From contig CAKRVA010000006.1 of NCBI GenBank assembly GCA_934408585.1, forward strand, positions 1 through 64,000: a stretch of 64,000 nt of DNA. Direction: 5' to 3'. The notes under the pieces were generated by a model. The model ran no database searches. It saw only the letters and a program-made list of their open reading frames with translations, and had not been told where the DNA came from. The translations under genes were made by a program, and so were the position numbers. Of the stretch, positions 44,412-52,546 are shown one piece after another. The stretch comes from an uncultured Lachnospiraceae bacterium (lineage in GTDB: Bacteria > Bacillota > Clostridia > Lachnospirales > Lachnospiraceae). Numbering within the stretch: position 1 is the stretch's first letter; each line of letters begins with the position of its first letter.

Positions 44412-46502
44412 ATGTACAAGACGTTTTCAATGGAACTTGCTGGTCGTACACTCAGTGTTGATGTAAACAGAGTCGGCAAGCAGGCAAACGGATGCGCATT
44501 TATGCATTATGGTGATACAACTGTATTGTGTACTGCAACAGCATCAGACAAGCCCAGAGATGGAATTGATTTCTTCCCTCTGAGCGTAGAGTATGAAGAA
44601 AAATTATATGCGGTAGGAAAAATCCCTGGTGGATTTAATAAAAGAGAAGGAAAAGCATCTGAAAATGCAATCCTTACCAGCCGTGTAATTGACCGTCCTA
44701 TGCGTCCTTTGTTCCCAAAGGATTATCGTAATGATGTTACACTGAATAATATGGTTATGAGTGTTGACCCGGAATGCCGTCCAGAATTAGTAGCAATGCT
44801 CGGAGCAGCAATTGCAACCAGTATATCAGATATTCCGTTTGATGGCCCATGTGCGATGACACAGGTTGGCATGATTGACGGAGAATTTATTATCAACCCA
44901 TCCCAGGAACAGTGGAAAAACGGTGACTTAAATCTTACTGTTGCATCTACCAAGGAAAAGGTTATCATGATTGAAGCCGGAGCAAACGAAGTTCCGGAAG
45001 CAAAAATGATTGAAGCAATCTATAAGGCACATGAAATCAACCAGACCATTATTGCATTTATTGAAAATATGGTTGCTGAGGTTGGTAAGCCGAAACATGA
45101 ATATACCAGCTGTGCAATTCCGGAAGAATTGTTTGCAGCAATGAAGGAAATCGTAACACCTGCACAGATGGAAGAAGCAGTATTTACCGATGAAAAGCAG
45201 GTTCGCGAAGAAAATATCCGTCAGATTACCGAAAAATTAGAAGAAGCATTTGCAGATAAAGAAGAATGGCTTGCTGTTTTGGGAGAGGCTATTTACCAGT
45301 ACCAGAAGAAGACCGTTCGTAAGATGATTCTGAAAGATCATAAGCGTCCTGACGGTCGTGAGATTACCCAGATTCGTCCACTTGCAGCAGAAGTTGATAT
45401 CATTCCGAGAGTACATGGTTCTGCAATGTTTACCCGTGGACAGACACAGATTTGTAATGTATGTACACTTGCACCATTATCTGAACAGCAGAAGATTGAT
45501 GGTCTTGATGAGAACGAAGTAAGCAAGAGATATATGCATCATTATAATTTCCCATCCTATTCGGTTGGAGAAACAAAACCATCCAGAGGACCTGGACGTA
45601 GAGAAATCGGACATGGTGCTTTGGCAGAGAGAGCTTTGATTCCGGTATTACCTTCGGAAGATGAGTTCCCATATGCAATTCGTACCGTATCAGAAACATT
45701 TGAATCCAACGGTTCTACCTCCATGGCATCTACCTGTGCATCCTGTATGTCCCTGATGGCTGCCGGAGTTCCGATTAAGAAAATGGTAGCAGGTATTTCC
45801 TGTGGTCTTGTTACCGGAGAGACAGATGATGATTTCGTATTACTTACGGATATTCAGGGTCTTGAAGACTTCTTTGGTGATATGGACTTTAAGGTAACCG
45901 GTACAACAGAAGGTATTACCGCAATTCAGATGGATATTAAAATTCATGGATTGACAAGACCTATCGTAGAAGGTGCAATCGCAAGATGCCGTGAGGCAAG
46001 ATTGTTCATTATGGATAACTGCATGAAGAAAGCAATTGCTGAGCCACGTAAGGAAGTTGGCAAGTATGCACCTAAGATTATTTCTATCAACATTGATCCG
46101 GAAAAGATTGGTGATGTGGTAGGACAGCGTGGTAAGACCATCAATGAAATCATTGCACGTACCGGTGTAAAGATTGATATTACGGATGATGGTAAGGTAT
46201 CCGTATGTGGTACAGACGCTGCAATGATGGACAAAGCAGTAGAATACATCAAGACAATCGTTACGGACTATGCAGAAGGACAGGTTTTCCAGGGAATCGT
46301 AGTCAGCATCAAAGAGTTTGGTGCATTCGTTGAATTTGCTCCGGGCAAGGAAGGTATGGTTCATATCTCCAAGATTGCAAAGGAGAGAATCAATCATGTA
46401 GAGGATGTTCTTACATTAGGCGATAAGGTAACTGTAGTATGCCTTGGTAAGGATAAGATGGGCAGAATGAGCTTCTCCATGAAGGATGTAGCACAGAACT
46501 AA
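44412..46502 (+). CDS. pnp: polyribonucleotide nucleotidyltransferase
   Basis: PNPase degrades RNA phosphorolytically from the 3' end. The 696-residue protein has two RNase PH-like domains (VGKIPGGFNKREGKASENAI; RPDGREITQIRPLAAEVDII; the active-site VGETKPSRGPGRREIGHG and TDIQGLEDFFGDMDFKV), a KH domain (IGDVVGQRGKTINEIIARTG) and an S1 domain (GIVVSIKEFGAFVEFAPGKEG). ATG 44412 follows AAGGAGAG. Confidence 0.97.
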   Translation: MYKTFSMELAGRTLSVDVNRVGKQANGCAFMHYGDTTVLCTATASDKPRDGIDFFPLSVEYEEKLYAVGKIPGGFNKREGKASENAILTSRVIDRPMRPLFPKDYRNDVTLNNMVMSVDPECRPELVAMLGAAIATSISDIPFDGPCAMTQVGMIDGEFIINPSQEQWKNGDLNLTVASTKEKVIMIEAGANEVPEAKMIEAIYKAHEINQTIIAFIENMVAEVGKPKHEYTSCAIPEELFAAMKEIVTPAQMEEAVFTDEKQVREENIRQITEKLEEAFADKEEWLAVLGEAIYQYQKKTVRKMILKDHKRPDGREITQIRPLAAEVDIIPRVHGSAMFTRGQTQICNVCTLAPLSEQQKIDGLDENEVSKRYMHHYNFPSYSVGETKPSRGPGRREIGHGALAERALIPVLPSEDEFPYAIRTVSETFESNGSTSMASTCASCMSLMAAGVPIKKMVAGISCGLVTGETDDDFVLLTDIQGLEDFFGDMDFKVTGTTEGITAIQMDIKIHGLTRPIVEGAIARCREARLFIMDNCMKKAIAEPRKEVGKYAPKIISINIDPEKIGDVVGQRGKTINEIIARTGVKIDITDDGKVSVCGTDAAMMDKAVEYIKTIVTDYAEGQVFQGIVVSIKEFGAFVEFAPGKEGMVHISKIAKERINHVEDVLTLGDKVTVVCLGKDKMGRMSFSMKDVAQN

Positions 46503-46508
46503 ATATTG

Positions 46509-46537
46509 GTCATAATTTGGACAGCTTCTCATATAAT
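46509..46537 (+). promoter_or_regulatory. putative sigma-E promoter of spoIIIA
   Basis: GTCATAAT (46509-46516) and CATATAAT (46530-46537), 13 bp apart, resemble the sporulation sigma-E consensus (TCATATT ... CATACAAT). The spoIIIA operon is sigma-E controlled in Bacillus. The -10 lies in the 5' arm of the terminator hairpin below. Confidence 0.65.
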
Positions 46538-46568
46538 GTCTTAAAGACTTATATGAGGAGCTGTTTTT
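46521..46568 (+). terminator. pnp terminator enclosing spoIIIAA RBS
   Basis: A 16-bp stem (46521-46536 with 46549-46564, one G-U) plus an inner 5-bp stem (46538-46542 with 46544-46548) is followed by T5 (46564-46568). The 3' arm carries GAGGAG (46555-46560), the ribosome binding site for spoIIIAA at 46569. Confidence 0.85.
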
Positions 46569-47519
46569 ATGTGCAAAAAAGACGAAATACTTGCCATTTT
46601 CCCGGACTGCATGAAAAAGTGCATGGAGCGTGTGCTTGTGGATGTGGACAACCTTAATGAAATCCGGCTGGGGGTAAATCAGCCGTTCCGTGTAATTCAT
46701 GGGGGACGGGAAGTGTTTGTTACAAAGGATGGAAATCTTACAAGATGCATGGAGCATTCCTGGATTGTGACGCAAAAGGAAATTGATGAGGTCATGAAGC
46801 ATGTATGCAGCTATTCCCTCTATGCGTTTGAAAACGAAATCCGTCAGGGATTTTTGACGGTACAGGGAGGGCATCGTATCGGACTTTCCGGAAAAGTGGT
46901 CTTAAATGAGGATGATACGGTCCGCAACATTACATATATCCGGTTCATGAATATCCGGATTTCTCATGAAGTTCTTGGAGTGGCAGATGAGATTCTGCCA
47001 TATGTGTATGGAAATGGCAGGGTGCAGAATACACTGATTGTTTCTCCGCCGGGATGCGGAAAAACAACTTTGCTGCGGGACCTGGTAAGACAGATTTCCG
47101 ATGGAAGTGAAACATATCCGGGAAAGCAGGTTGCAGTTGTGGATGAACGATCTGAAATTGCAGGCAGTTATCTGGGAATTCCGCAAAATCATATCGGAGT
47201 GCGGACTGATGTGCTGGATGCCTGTCCGAAGTCCGTAGGTATGATGCTGCTGATGCGGTCGATGGCTCCACAGGTGGTTGCAGTGGATGAGGTTGGCGGA
47301 AAGAAAGATATGGATTCGCTGTATCAGATTATCAAGTGTGGCACAGGGGTTCTGGCGACCATGCATGGAAGCACGATGGAGGATGTGCAGGCAAAATTGG
47401 GAGATCATCGCAGAATGTTTGAACGCTTTGTTTTTCTGAGCAGAAAAACGGGTCACAGATATGCAAAAAAAGTATGTGATATTGATAACCAGGCTCTTTT
47501 TCAGGAGATTGGGAAATGA
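46569..47519 (+). CDS. spoIIIAA: stage III sporulation protein AA, ATPase
   Basis: This 316-residue ATPase, secretion-like, acts in the SpoIIIA-SpoIIQ channel linking mother cell and forespore. It has a Walker A SPPGCGKTTLLRDL, Walker B-like VVAVDEVGG and HGSTMEDVQAKL. GAGGAG lies 8 nt before ATG. First gene of the operon; it overlaps spoIIIAB by 4 nt. Confidence 0.95.
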   Translation: MCKKDEILAIFPDCMKKCMERVLVDVDNLNEIRLGVNQPFRVIHGGREVFVTKDGNLTRCMEHSWIVTQKEIDEVMKHVCSYSLYAFENEIRQGFLTVQGGHRIGLSGKVVLNEDDTVRNITYIRFMNIRISHEVLGVADEILPYVYGNGRVQNTLIVSPPGCGKTTLLRDLVRQISDGSETYPGKQVAVVDERSEIAGSYLGIPQNHIGVRTDVLDACPKSVGMMLLMRSMAPQVVAVDEVGGKKDMDSLYQIIKCGTGVLATMHGSTMEDVQAKLGDHRRMFERFVFLSRKTGHRYAKKVCDIDNQALFQEIGK

Positions 47520-48031
47520 CGGCACTCGTTGGCGGATTATTCATTCTGGCAGGATTTCTCGGGGGCGCGTTCTGTATATGCAAGGAATATGGTTTAAGAA
47601 TCATGTATTTAAAGAAAATGCAGTCTGTTTATGAATATATGAAATACGAAATTTCTTATGGAAAGGTACCTATACCGCAAATGCTTTTTCACATAGCGGA
47701 AATGGAGGGGATGTTTTTCTCATCGGAGTTGAAGCATATTGCCGTAGAAATGCAGGGGAGTGGAAAGCAGTTTGAAGAGCTGTGGAAGGAAGGTCTGTCG
47801 GAACCGTTAAATAAAACGCCGTTAAAACGGGAAGAAAGGCAGCTTTTGCTTTGTTTTCCCGAAAAGCAGGGATTTCTTGAGGAGGATGCACAGGCAAGAG
47901 CATTGGATGAACTGCTTCGGGAAATTGAAAAGAGAATTGCAGAATTGGAAGCTGAACGAAAAGGCAAAAATAAAATGGTCATGAGTGTGGGAGCTGCAGG
48001 AGGGTTATTGCTGACCATACTTTTGATGTAG
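47516..48031 (+). CDS. spoIIIAB: stage III sporulation protein AB
   Basis: The 171-residue membrane protein has an N-terminal helix (LVGGLFILAGFLGGAFCICKEY) and a C-terminal helix, with MQSVYEYMKYEISYGKVPIPQML typical of SpoIIIAB. It resembles type II secretion membrane proteins and is needed for forespore feeding. It starts within the spoIIIAA stop (ATGA). Confidence 0.92.
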   Translation: MTALVGGLFILAGFLGGAFCICKEYGLRIMYLKKMQSVYEYMKYEISYGKVPIPQMLFHIAEMEGMFFSSELKHIAVEMQGSGKQFEELWKEGLSEPLNKTPLKREERQLLLCFPEKQGFLEEDAQARALDELLREIEKRIAELEAERKGKNKMVMSVGAAGGLLLTILLM

Positions 48032-48047
48032 AAAGGGAATGCAACGG

Positions 48048-48245
48048 ATGGATACAGGCGTAATTTTTAAAATCGCTGCAGTTGGAATCTTAATTACGAT
48101 TCTGAACCAAATTTTAAAGCATAGCGGGAGAGAAGAACAGGCATTTTTGTGTTCACTGGCAGGGCTTGTTCTGGTGCTGATGTGGCTTGTTCCGTATATC
48201 TATGACCTGTTTGTCATGATACAGGAGCTTTTTCAGCTTGGTTAA
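48048..48245 (+). CDS. spoIIIAC: stage III sporulation protein AC
   Basis: The 65-residue two-helix membrane protein reads IFKIAAVGILITILNQILKHSGREEQ then LCSLAGLVLVLMWLVPYI, characteristic of SpoIIIAC. ATG 48048 is 9 nt after GAAAGGGA; ATG 48039 overlaps that RBS. Confidence 0.9.
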   Translation: MDTGVIFKIAAVGILITILNQILKHSGREEQAFLCSLAGLVLVLMWLVPYIYDLFVMIQELFQLG

Positions 48246-48266
48246 AGAAGAAAGGGGCTTTTCTTT

Positions 48267-48656
48267 ATGGAAATGATGAAGGTGGGACTGATTGGCGTTA
48301 TCGGAGTACTGCTGGCAGTCCAGTTTAAAAGTCAGAAGCAGGAGTATGGAATATATGCAGGAGCAGCATTGTGTCTGGTGATTTTTTGGTGGTGCATGGA
48401 TGGACTTTTTTCATTGGTTGGAAATATCGAAATGATCTCGCAGTATGTAACAGGAAGTGGAACTTACTTTATGTATCTGTTAAAGGCAGTCGGGATTACT
48501 TATCTGTGTGATTTCAGTTCCATGATTTGTAAAGATGCAGGACATCAGGCGGTTGCCGGTCAGATTGAGGTGTTTGGAAAAATATCGGTGCTTCTGATGG
48601 GACTGCCGATTCTTGTTACGGTGATAGGGAATATAGGAGCATTGTCGATGGGATGA
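48267..48656 (+). CDS. spoIIIAD: stage III sporulation protein AD
   Basis: The 129-residue protein has four membrane segments, with VGLIGVIGVLLAVQFKSQKQEYG, TYFMYLLKAVGITYLCDFSSMICKDAG and QIEVFGKISVLLMGLPILVTV as SpoIIIAD blocks. The SpoIIIAA-AH channel sits in the mother-cell membrane. It overlaps spoIIIAE by 4 nt. Confidence 0.92.
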   Translation: MEMMKVGLIGVIGVLLAVQFKSQKQEYGIYAGAALCLVIFWWCMDGLFSLVGNIEMISQYVTGSGTYFMYLLKAVGITYLCDFSSMICKDAGHQAVAGQIEVFGKISVLLMGLPILVTVIGNIGALSMG

Positions 48657-49804
48657 AACGAAGAATTTTATTTCTGGTGGCAGTCCTTTGTTTCTTGTTA
48701 TGCGATACGGTGGTTTATGCAGAAAATGCAGAGGAAAGCGAATCCTATCAGGAGTATCTGGAATTGATGTTTGGAAATTATGATATGGCATCCGTCAATG
48801 AGGCGGTTGAAGGTTACTATCCGGAAATGCCTTACAATGGGACAGAACTGATGCAGCTTCTGATGCAGGGAAAAGTCAAAGAGGTGTTTTCCTGTATCTG
48901 GACGCAGACCTGCAACAGAATCTGGGGAGAGCTTCCTTTTGCAAAACAGGTTTTTCTTTATGTGCTGGTACTGGGGATTGCCTCTTCTTTTTTCTCAGGA
49001 TTTGCAGATTTGTTTGCAGACGGAAAACATGCCAGGATTGCATTTTATCTTTTGTATCTGATGCTGATGGGAATTCTGATGAAGGTGTTTGTAATGACTT
49101 CCCAGATTGCTTCGCAGGTTCTTGGTTCTGTTGTGGATTTTGTAAAAATGTTTATTCCGGCTTATTTTGTTGCGGTTGGAATTTCAAATGGAACGCAGAC
49201 GGCGGTTGTTTATTATGAGGTAATGCTTCTTGTTATTTATTTCGTGGAAAATTTTATAAAAGCAGTCGTGCTCCCTATGGCATACAGCTATATGATGCTG
49301 GCATTTTTAAATGGCTTATGGACGGAGGACAGGCTGGTACTTTTACTGGACCTGCTCAAAAAGGGGGTATTACTATCCCTTAAAGTGGTATTGGGAATGA
49401 TTACCGGACTCAGTCTGGTACAGGCAGTGATTGTTCCGGTGGTAGACGGATTGAAAAATTCAGCAATTCATAAGGCAGTATCAGCAATTCCGGGAATTGG
49501 AGGGGCAGCAAAGGGAATTACGGAATTACTTATGGGGGCTGCTGTTCTGATTAAAAACAGTATGGGAGTGTTGCTGTTATTGCTGCTGATTGGAATTTGT
49601 CTGATACCGGTTTTGAAAATTCTGTTTCTGGCACTCAGTGTCAAGCTCGCATCAGCAATTACCGGAATCATCAGTGATAAGCGTATTTCTGACTGTGCCA
49701 ATCATGTTGGGGAAGGGTGTTTTCTGATTCTGCGTTGTGTTTTTACATGTGTGGCACTGTTTTTTATTGTAGTGGCAGTAATTGCTTATTCTATAATGGT
49801 CTGA
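48653..49804 (+). CDS. spoIIIAE: stage III sporulation protein AE
   Basis: The 383-residue polytopic protein has an N-terminal signal-like helix, a short extracellular part (from AENAEESESYQEYLELM) and about eight hydrophobic segments including SGFADLFADGKHARIAFYLLY and KNSAIHKAVSAIPGIGGAAKG, as in SpoIIIAE. Start within the spoIIIAD stop. Confidence 0.93.
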   Translation: MKRRILFLVAVLCFLLCDTVVYAENAEESESYQEYLELMFGNYDMASVNEAVEGYYPEMPYNGTELMQLLMQGKVKEVFSCIWTQTCNRIWGELPFAKQVFLYVLVLGIASSFFSGFADLFADGKHARIAFYLLYLMLMGILMKVFVMTSQIASQVLGSVVDFVKMFIPAYFVAVGISNGTQTAVVYYEVMLLVIYFVENFIKAVVLPMAYSYMMLAFLNGLWTEDRLVLLLDLLKKGVLLSLKVVLGMITGLSLVQAVIVPVVDGLKNSAIHKAVSAIPGIGGAAKGITELLMGAAVLIKNSMGVLLLLLLIGICLIPVLKILFLALSVKLASAITGIISDKRISDCANHVGEGCFLILRCVFTCVALFFIVVAVIAYSIMV

Positions 49805-49816
49805 TGGAGAAACAAT

Positions 49817-50254
49817 ATGTTTGAAGGAATTAAAAATGCCTGTATTTTTCTGATTGTGGCACAAATTTTAATGATACTGGTACCGGAAGAGGCTTATGCA
49901 AAATATTTGCGGGTGTTGATTTCAATTATTTTGATTTTGAAAATTACAGAGCCTGTTATAAATTTTGTGGCGGATGATAAGGAGAGGGAAACAATTGCCC
50001 AGAATCTGGAACAAATGCAGATGGAACTATATGCACCGGGAACCGATCAGGAAATGATTACAAGAAAACAACAGCTTTATGAAAAGGTAATGTCATATGT
50101 GGAACAGGAGGTAACAGAAAATGGAGCAGGAGAACCAGAAGGAGAAGACACCGAAACGCAGGAACTGGATGAAGAAGGAGAACTTTCTGGTCATTATTCT
50201 GGTGGGAGTGCTGCTCCTGGTAGTGGCATGGCCGATGGAGAAGAAGGGACATAA
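49817..50254 (+). CDS. spoIIIAF: stage III sporulation protein AF, shortened
   Basis: The 145-residue frame has two N-terminal membrane helices (IKNACIFLIVAQILMILVPEEAYAKYLRVLISIILILKI) typical of SpoIIIAF, but it lacks the long intermembrane domain of the about 200-residue Bacillus protein. The final 44 residues, rich in Glu, Gly and Ser, are read from DNA that also encodes the start of spoIIIAG in another frame (134-nt overlap). Whether that tail is conserved is unclear. Confidence 0.8.
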   Translation: MFEGIKNACIFLIVAQILMILVPEEAYAKYLRVLISIILILKITEPVINFVADDKERETIAQNLEQMQMELYAPGTDQEMITRKQQLYEKVMSYVEQEVTENGAGEPEGEDTETQELDEEGELSGHYSGGSAAPGSGMADGEEGT

Positions 50255-50576
50255 CACAGAGGCAGTTGCCGGGAATACTGCCTTTTTCACGGAAAAGCAG
50301 GTGGTTGTAAGGGATGAGTATGTGATTGGACTCGAAAAGTCCTTGCAGGAATTGCTGCAATCCATGGAAGGAGTTGGGGAAAATAAAGTAATGATTACCT
50401 TAAAGGCAACACAGAATACCGGTTATATGACAACAAATAAAACACCGGAGGTGGAAGGCGTTGTGGTGTGTGCGCAGGGAGCAGGAAACGGGAAAGCAGC
50501 AAAAAATATATCTGAAGTAATTCAGGCATTATTTGGTATAGAGGCACATAAGATTAAAATAGTTAAAATGATTTGA
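50121..50576 (+). CDS. spoIIIAG: stage III sporulation protein AG, compact form
   Basis: The 151-residue protein has a transmembrane helix (NFLVIILVGVLLLVVAWP, about 21-38) and a ring-building domain: EKSLQELLQSMEGVGENKVM then TPEVEGVVVCAQGAGNGKAA, ISEVIQALFGIEAHKIKIV. Between KVMITL and EVEGVVV only a short stretch is present, whereas the Bacillus protein has a long beta-rich insert that builds the ring wall. ATG 50121 follows AGGAGGT by 8 nt, well inside spoIIIAF. Confidence 0.88.
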   Translation: MEQENQKEKTPKRRNWMKKENFLVIILVGVLLLVVAWPMEKKGHNTEAVAGNTAFFTEKQVVVRDEYVIGLEKSLQELLQSMEGVGENKVMITLKATQNTGYMTTNKTPEVEGVVVCAQGAGNGKAAKNISEVIQALFGIEAHKIKIVKMI

Positions 50577-50595
50577 GCAAAAAAGGAGACATGGT

Positions 50596-51294
50596 TTGAA
50601 GAATATGGTGAAAAAGAATCAAATTATGATTACAGCGCTTGCACTAATGATTGCAGTAGCCGGTTATCTGAATTTTGCCGGAACGAAAATTACAGATGAA
50701 GAAATTGTAACGACAGGCTCCGATATGGTACAGAATGCAGAAGTGATTGAACTGAATACGGAATATGACGATATTGACAGCATGGATTCGGAACTGGTGC
50801 TTCAGGAGGATAATTATTTAGATCAGTCCATGGAAGAAATTATGGCAGAGGAAGAGCTGGCAGTGGGCTCTGATGGTATTGAAGAACAGGTGACAGGCAG
50901 TGATGTACCCGGAGAAGCAGTGTTTACAGCAGCAGCCGGTCAGGATAGCCTTTCCGGAGCAAAGCTTCTGAAGGAACAGACAAGAGCGAAGAGCAAGGAA
51001 ACATTTTTGGAAATTATTAATAACGGAAATATTGCAGAAGAACAGAAACAGCAGGCGATTGACGGTATGATTGAAATGACCGATGTGGCAGAAAAAGAAA
51101 CTGCGGCAGAGATTCTTCTGGAAGCAAAAGGCTTTCAGGATGTCGTTGTAAGTATTACAGATGATATGGTAGATGTTGTTGTAAATACTACGGAATTGAC
51201 AGAAGCACAGCGTGCACAAATTGAAGACATTGTCATCCGTAAAACCGGTATGTCACCGGAAGCAATTGTAATCAGCACACTTTCCGGACAATAA
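50596..51294 (+). CDS. spoIIIAH: stage III sporulation protein AH
   Basis: The 232-residue protein has one N-terminal helix (NQIMITALALMIAVAGYLNFAG), a long acidic linker (about 35-115) and the C-terminal ring domain (SKETFLEIINNGNIAEEQKQ, AAEILLEAKGFQDVVVSI). In Bacillus it pairs with SpoIIQ across the septum. A TTG start at 50596 is used: AAAGGAG (50582-50588) is 7 nt upstream, while the ATG at 50605 is too far. Confidence 0.92.
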   Translation: MKNMVKKNQIMITALALMIAVAGYLNFAGTKITDEEIVTTGSDMVQNAEVIELNTEYDDIDSMDSELVLQEDNYLDQSMEEIMAEEELAVGSDGIEEQVTGSDVPGEAVFTAAAGQDSLSGAKLLKEQTRAKSKETFLEIINNGNIAEEQKQQAIDGMIEMTDVAEKETAAEILLEAKGFQDVVVSITDDMVDVVVNTTELTEAQRAQIEDIVIRKTGMSPEAIVISTLSGQ

Positions 51295-51330
51295 ATATAA
51301 GAAAACATTGATTTTAAAATAAGTTTATGG

Positions 51331-51339
51331 TGCTATAAT
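51331..51339 (+). promoter_or_regulatory. extended -10 promoter for deoB
   Basis: TGCTATAAT (51331-51339) is an extended -10 (TGn before TATAAT). No good -35 is placed at 17 bp, which extended -10 promoters may not need. Confidence 0.5.
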
Positions 51340-51391
51340 TTGGAAAATGTGGTATCCTAATGAGAGAAAAACAGAAAGCGAGGGATACCAG

Positions 51392-52546
51392 ATGAGAAGA
51401 GTGTTTTTGATTGTTTTAGACAGTGTAGGTATAGGGGCTATGGAGGACGCAGCTGAATTTGGTGACGTTGGAACCAATACGTTACGTTCCGCATCCACCA
51501 GCCCCTTTTTTCATATGCCAAATATGAAAAAACTCGGATTATTTAATATAGATGGTGTAAAGGACTGGGCGCAGCCTGAGGAACACCCAATGGCAGTTTA
51601 TGGACGAATGAAGGAAGCATCCCGTGGAAAGGACACAACCATCGGACATTGGGAAATTGCAGGTATTATTTCCAGGAAACCACTGCCGGTATATCCGAAT
51701 GGATTCCCTAAGGAATTGCTGGATGAATTTTCCGCAATGACCGGAAGAGGTGTGTTGTGCAATAAACCATATTCCGGTACAGAAGTAATAAAAGATTATG
51801 GGGATGAACATGTGAAGACGGGAAAACTGATTGTTTATACCTCTGCGGACAGTGTATTTCAGATCGCTGCCCATGAAGATGTGGTTCCGTTGGAGGATTT
51901 GTATTCTTACTGCAAAATGGCAAGAAAGCTTCTGACCGGAGAACACAGCGTGGGAAGAGTAATTGCGCGACCGTTTATTGGTTCTGACGGAAACTATACA
52001 AGAACAACAAACCGTCATGATTATTCGCTGGAGCCGCCAAAAGAAACGATCTTGGATGAATTGAAAAAAGCGGGTAAGGATGTAATCGGGGTTGGTAAAA
52101 TCCATGATATTTTTGCAGGCCGCGGACTTACCTCTTATGTTTATACCAAAGGAAATGCAGACGGAATTGCCAAAACACTTGGCTATCTGGACCAGGATTT
52201 TGAAGGATTGTGCTTTATAAATCTGGTTGATTATGATATGTTGTATGGGCACCGTAATAACATTGACGGTTATGCCAAAGCACTTACGGAGTTTGATGAA
52301 TCTCTGCCGGAGATTATGGCTAAGATGAGGGATGAGGATATTCTGATGATTACAGCAGACCATGGATGTGATCCGGGATATACCTGTTCAACCGACCATT
52401 CGAGAGAACATACACCATTGATTATTTATGGAAAAAATCTGCCCACAAAAAATCTTGGTACGCGTGATACATTTGCAGATATTGGTGCAACCGTACTGGA
52501 TTATCTGGGTGTAAAAGGAAATATTGCAGGAGAAACATTACTATGA
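51392..52546 (+). CDS. deoB: phosphopentomutase
   Basis: The 384-residue alkaline-phosphatase-superfamily enzyme interconverts ribose-1-P/5-P and deoxyribose forms in nucleoside salvage. Motifs are RVFLIVLDSVGIGAMEDAAEF, GKDTTIGHWEIAG (phospho-acceptor Thr), DYDMLYGHRNN and TADHGCDPGYTCSTDHSREH. Start 51392 follows GAGGG. It overlaps prfC by 4 nt. Confidence 0.95.
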   Translation: MRRVFLIVLDSVGIGAMEDAAEFGDVGTNTLRSASTSPFFHMPNMKKLGLFNIDGVKDWAQPEEHPMAVYGRMKEASRGKDTTIGHWEIAGIISRKPLPVYPNGFPKELLDEFSAMTGRGVLCNKPYSGTEVIKDYGDEHVKTGKLIVYTSADSVFQIAAHEDVVPLEDLYSYCKMARKLLTGEHSVGRVIARPFIGSDGNYTRTTNRHDYSLEPPKETILDELKKAGKDVIGVGKIHDIFAGRGLTSYVYTKGNADGIAKTLGYLDQDFEGLCFINLVDYDMLYGHRNNIDGYAKALTEFDESLPEIMAKMRDEDILMITADHGCDPGYTCSTDHSREHTPLIIYGKNLPTKNLGTRDTFADIGATVLDYLGVKGNIAGETLL

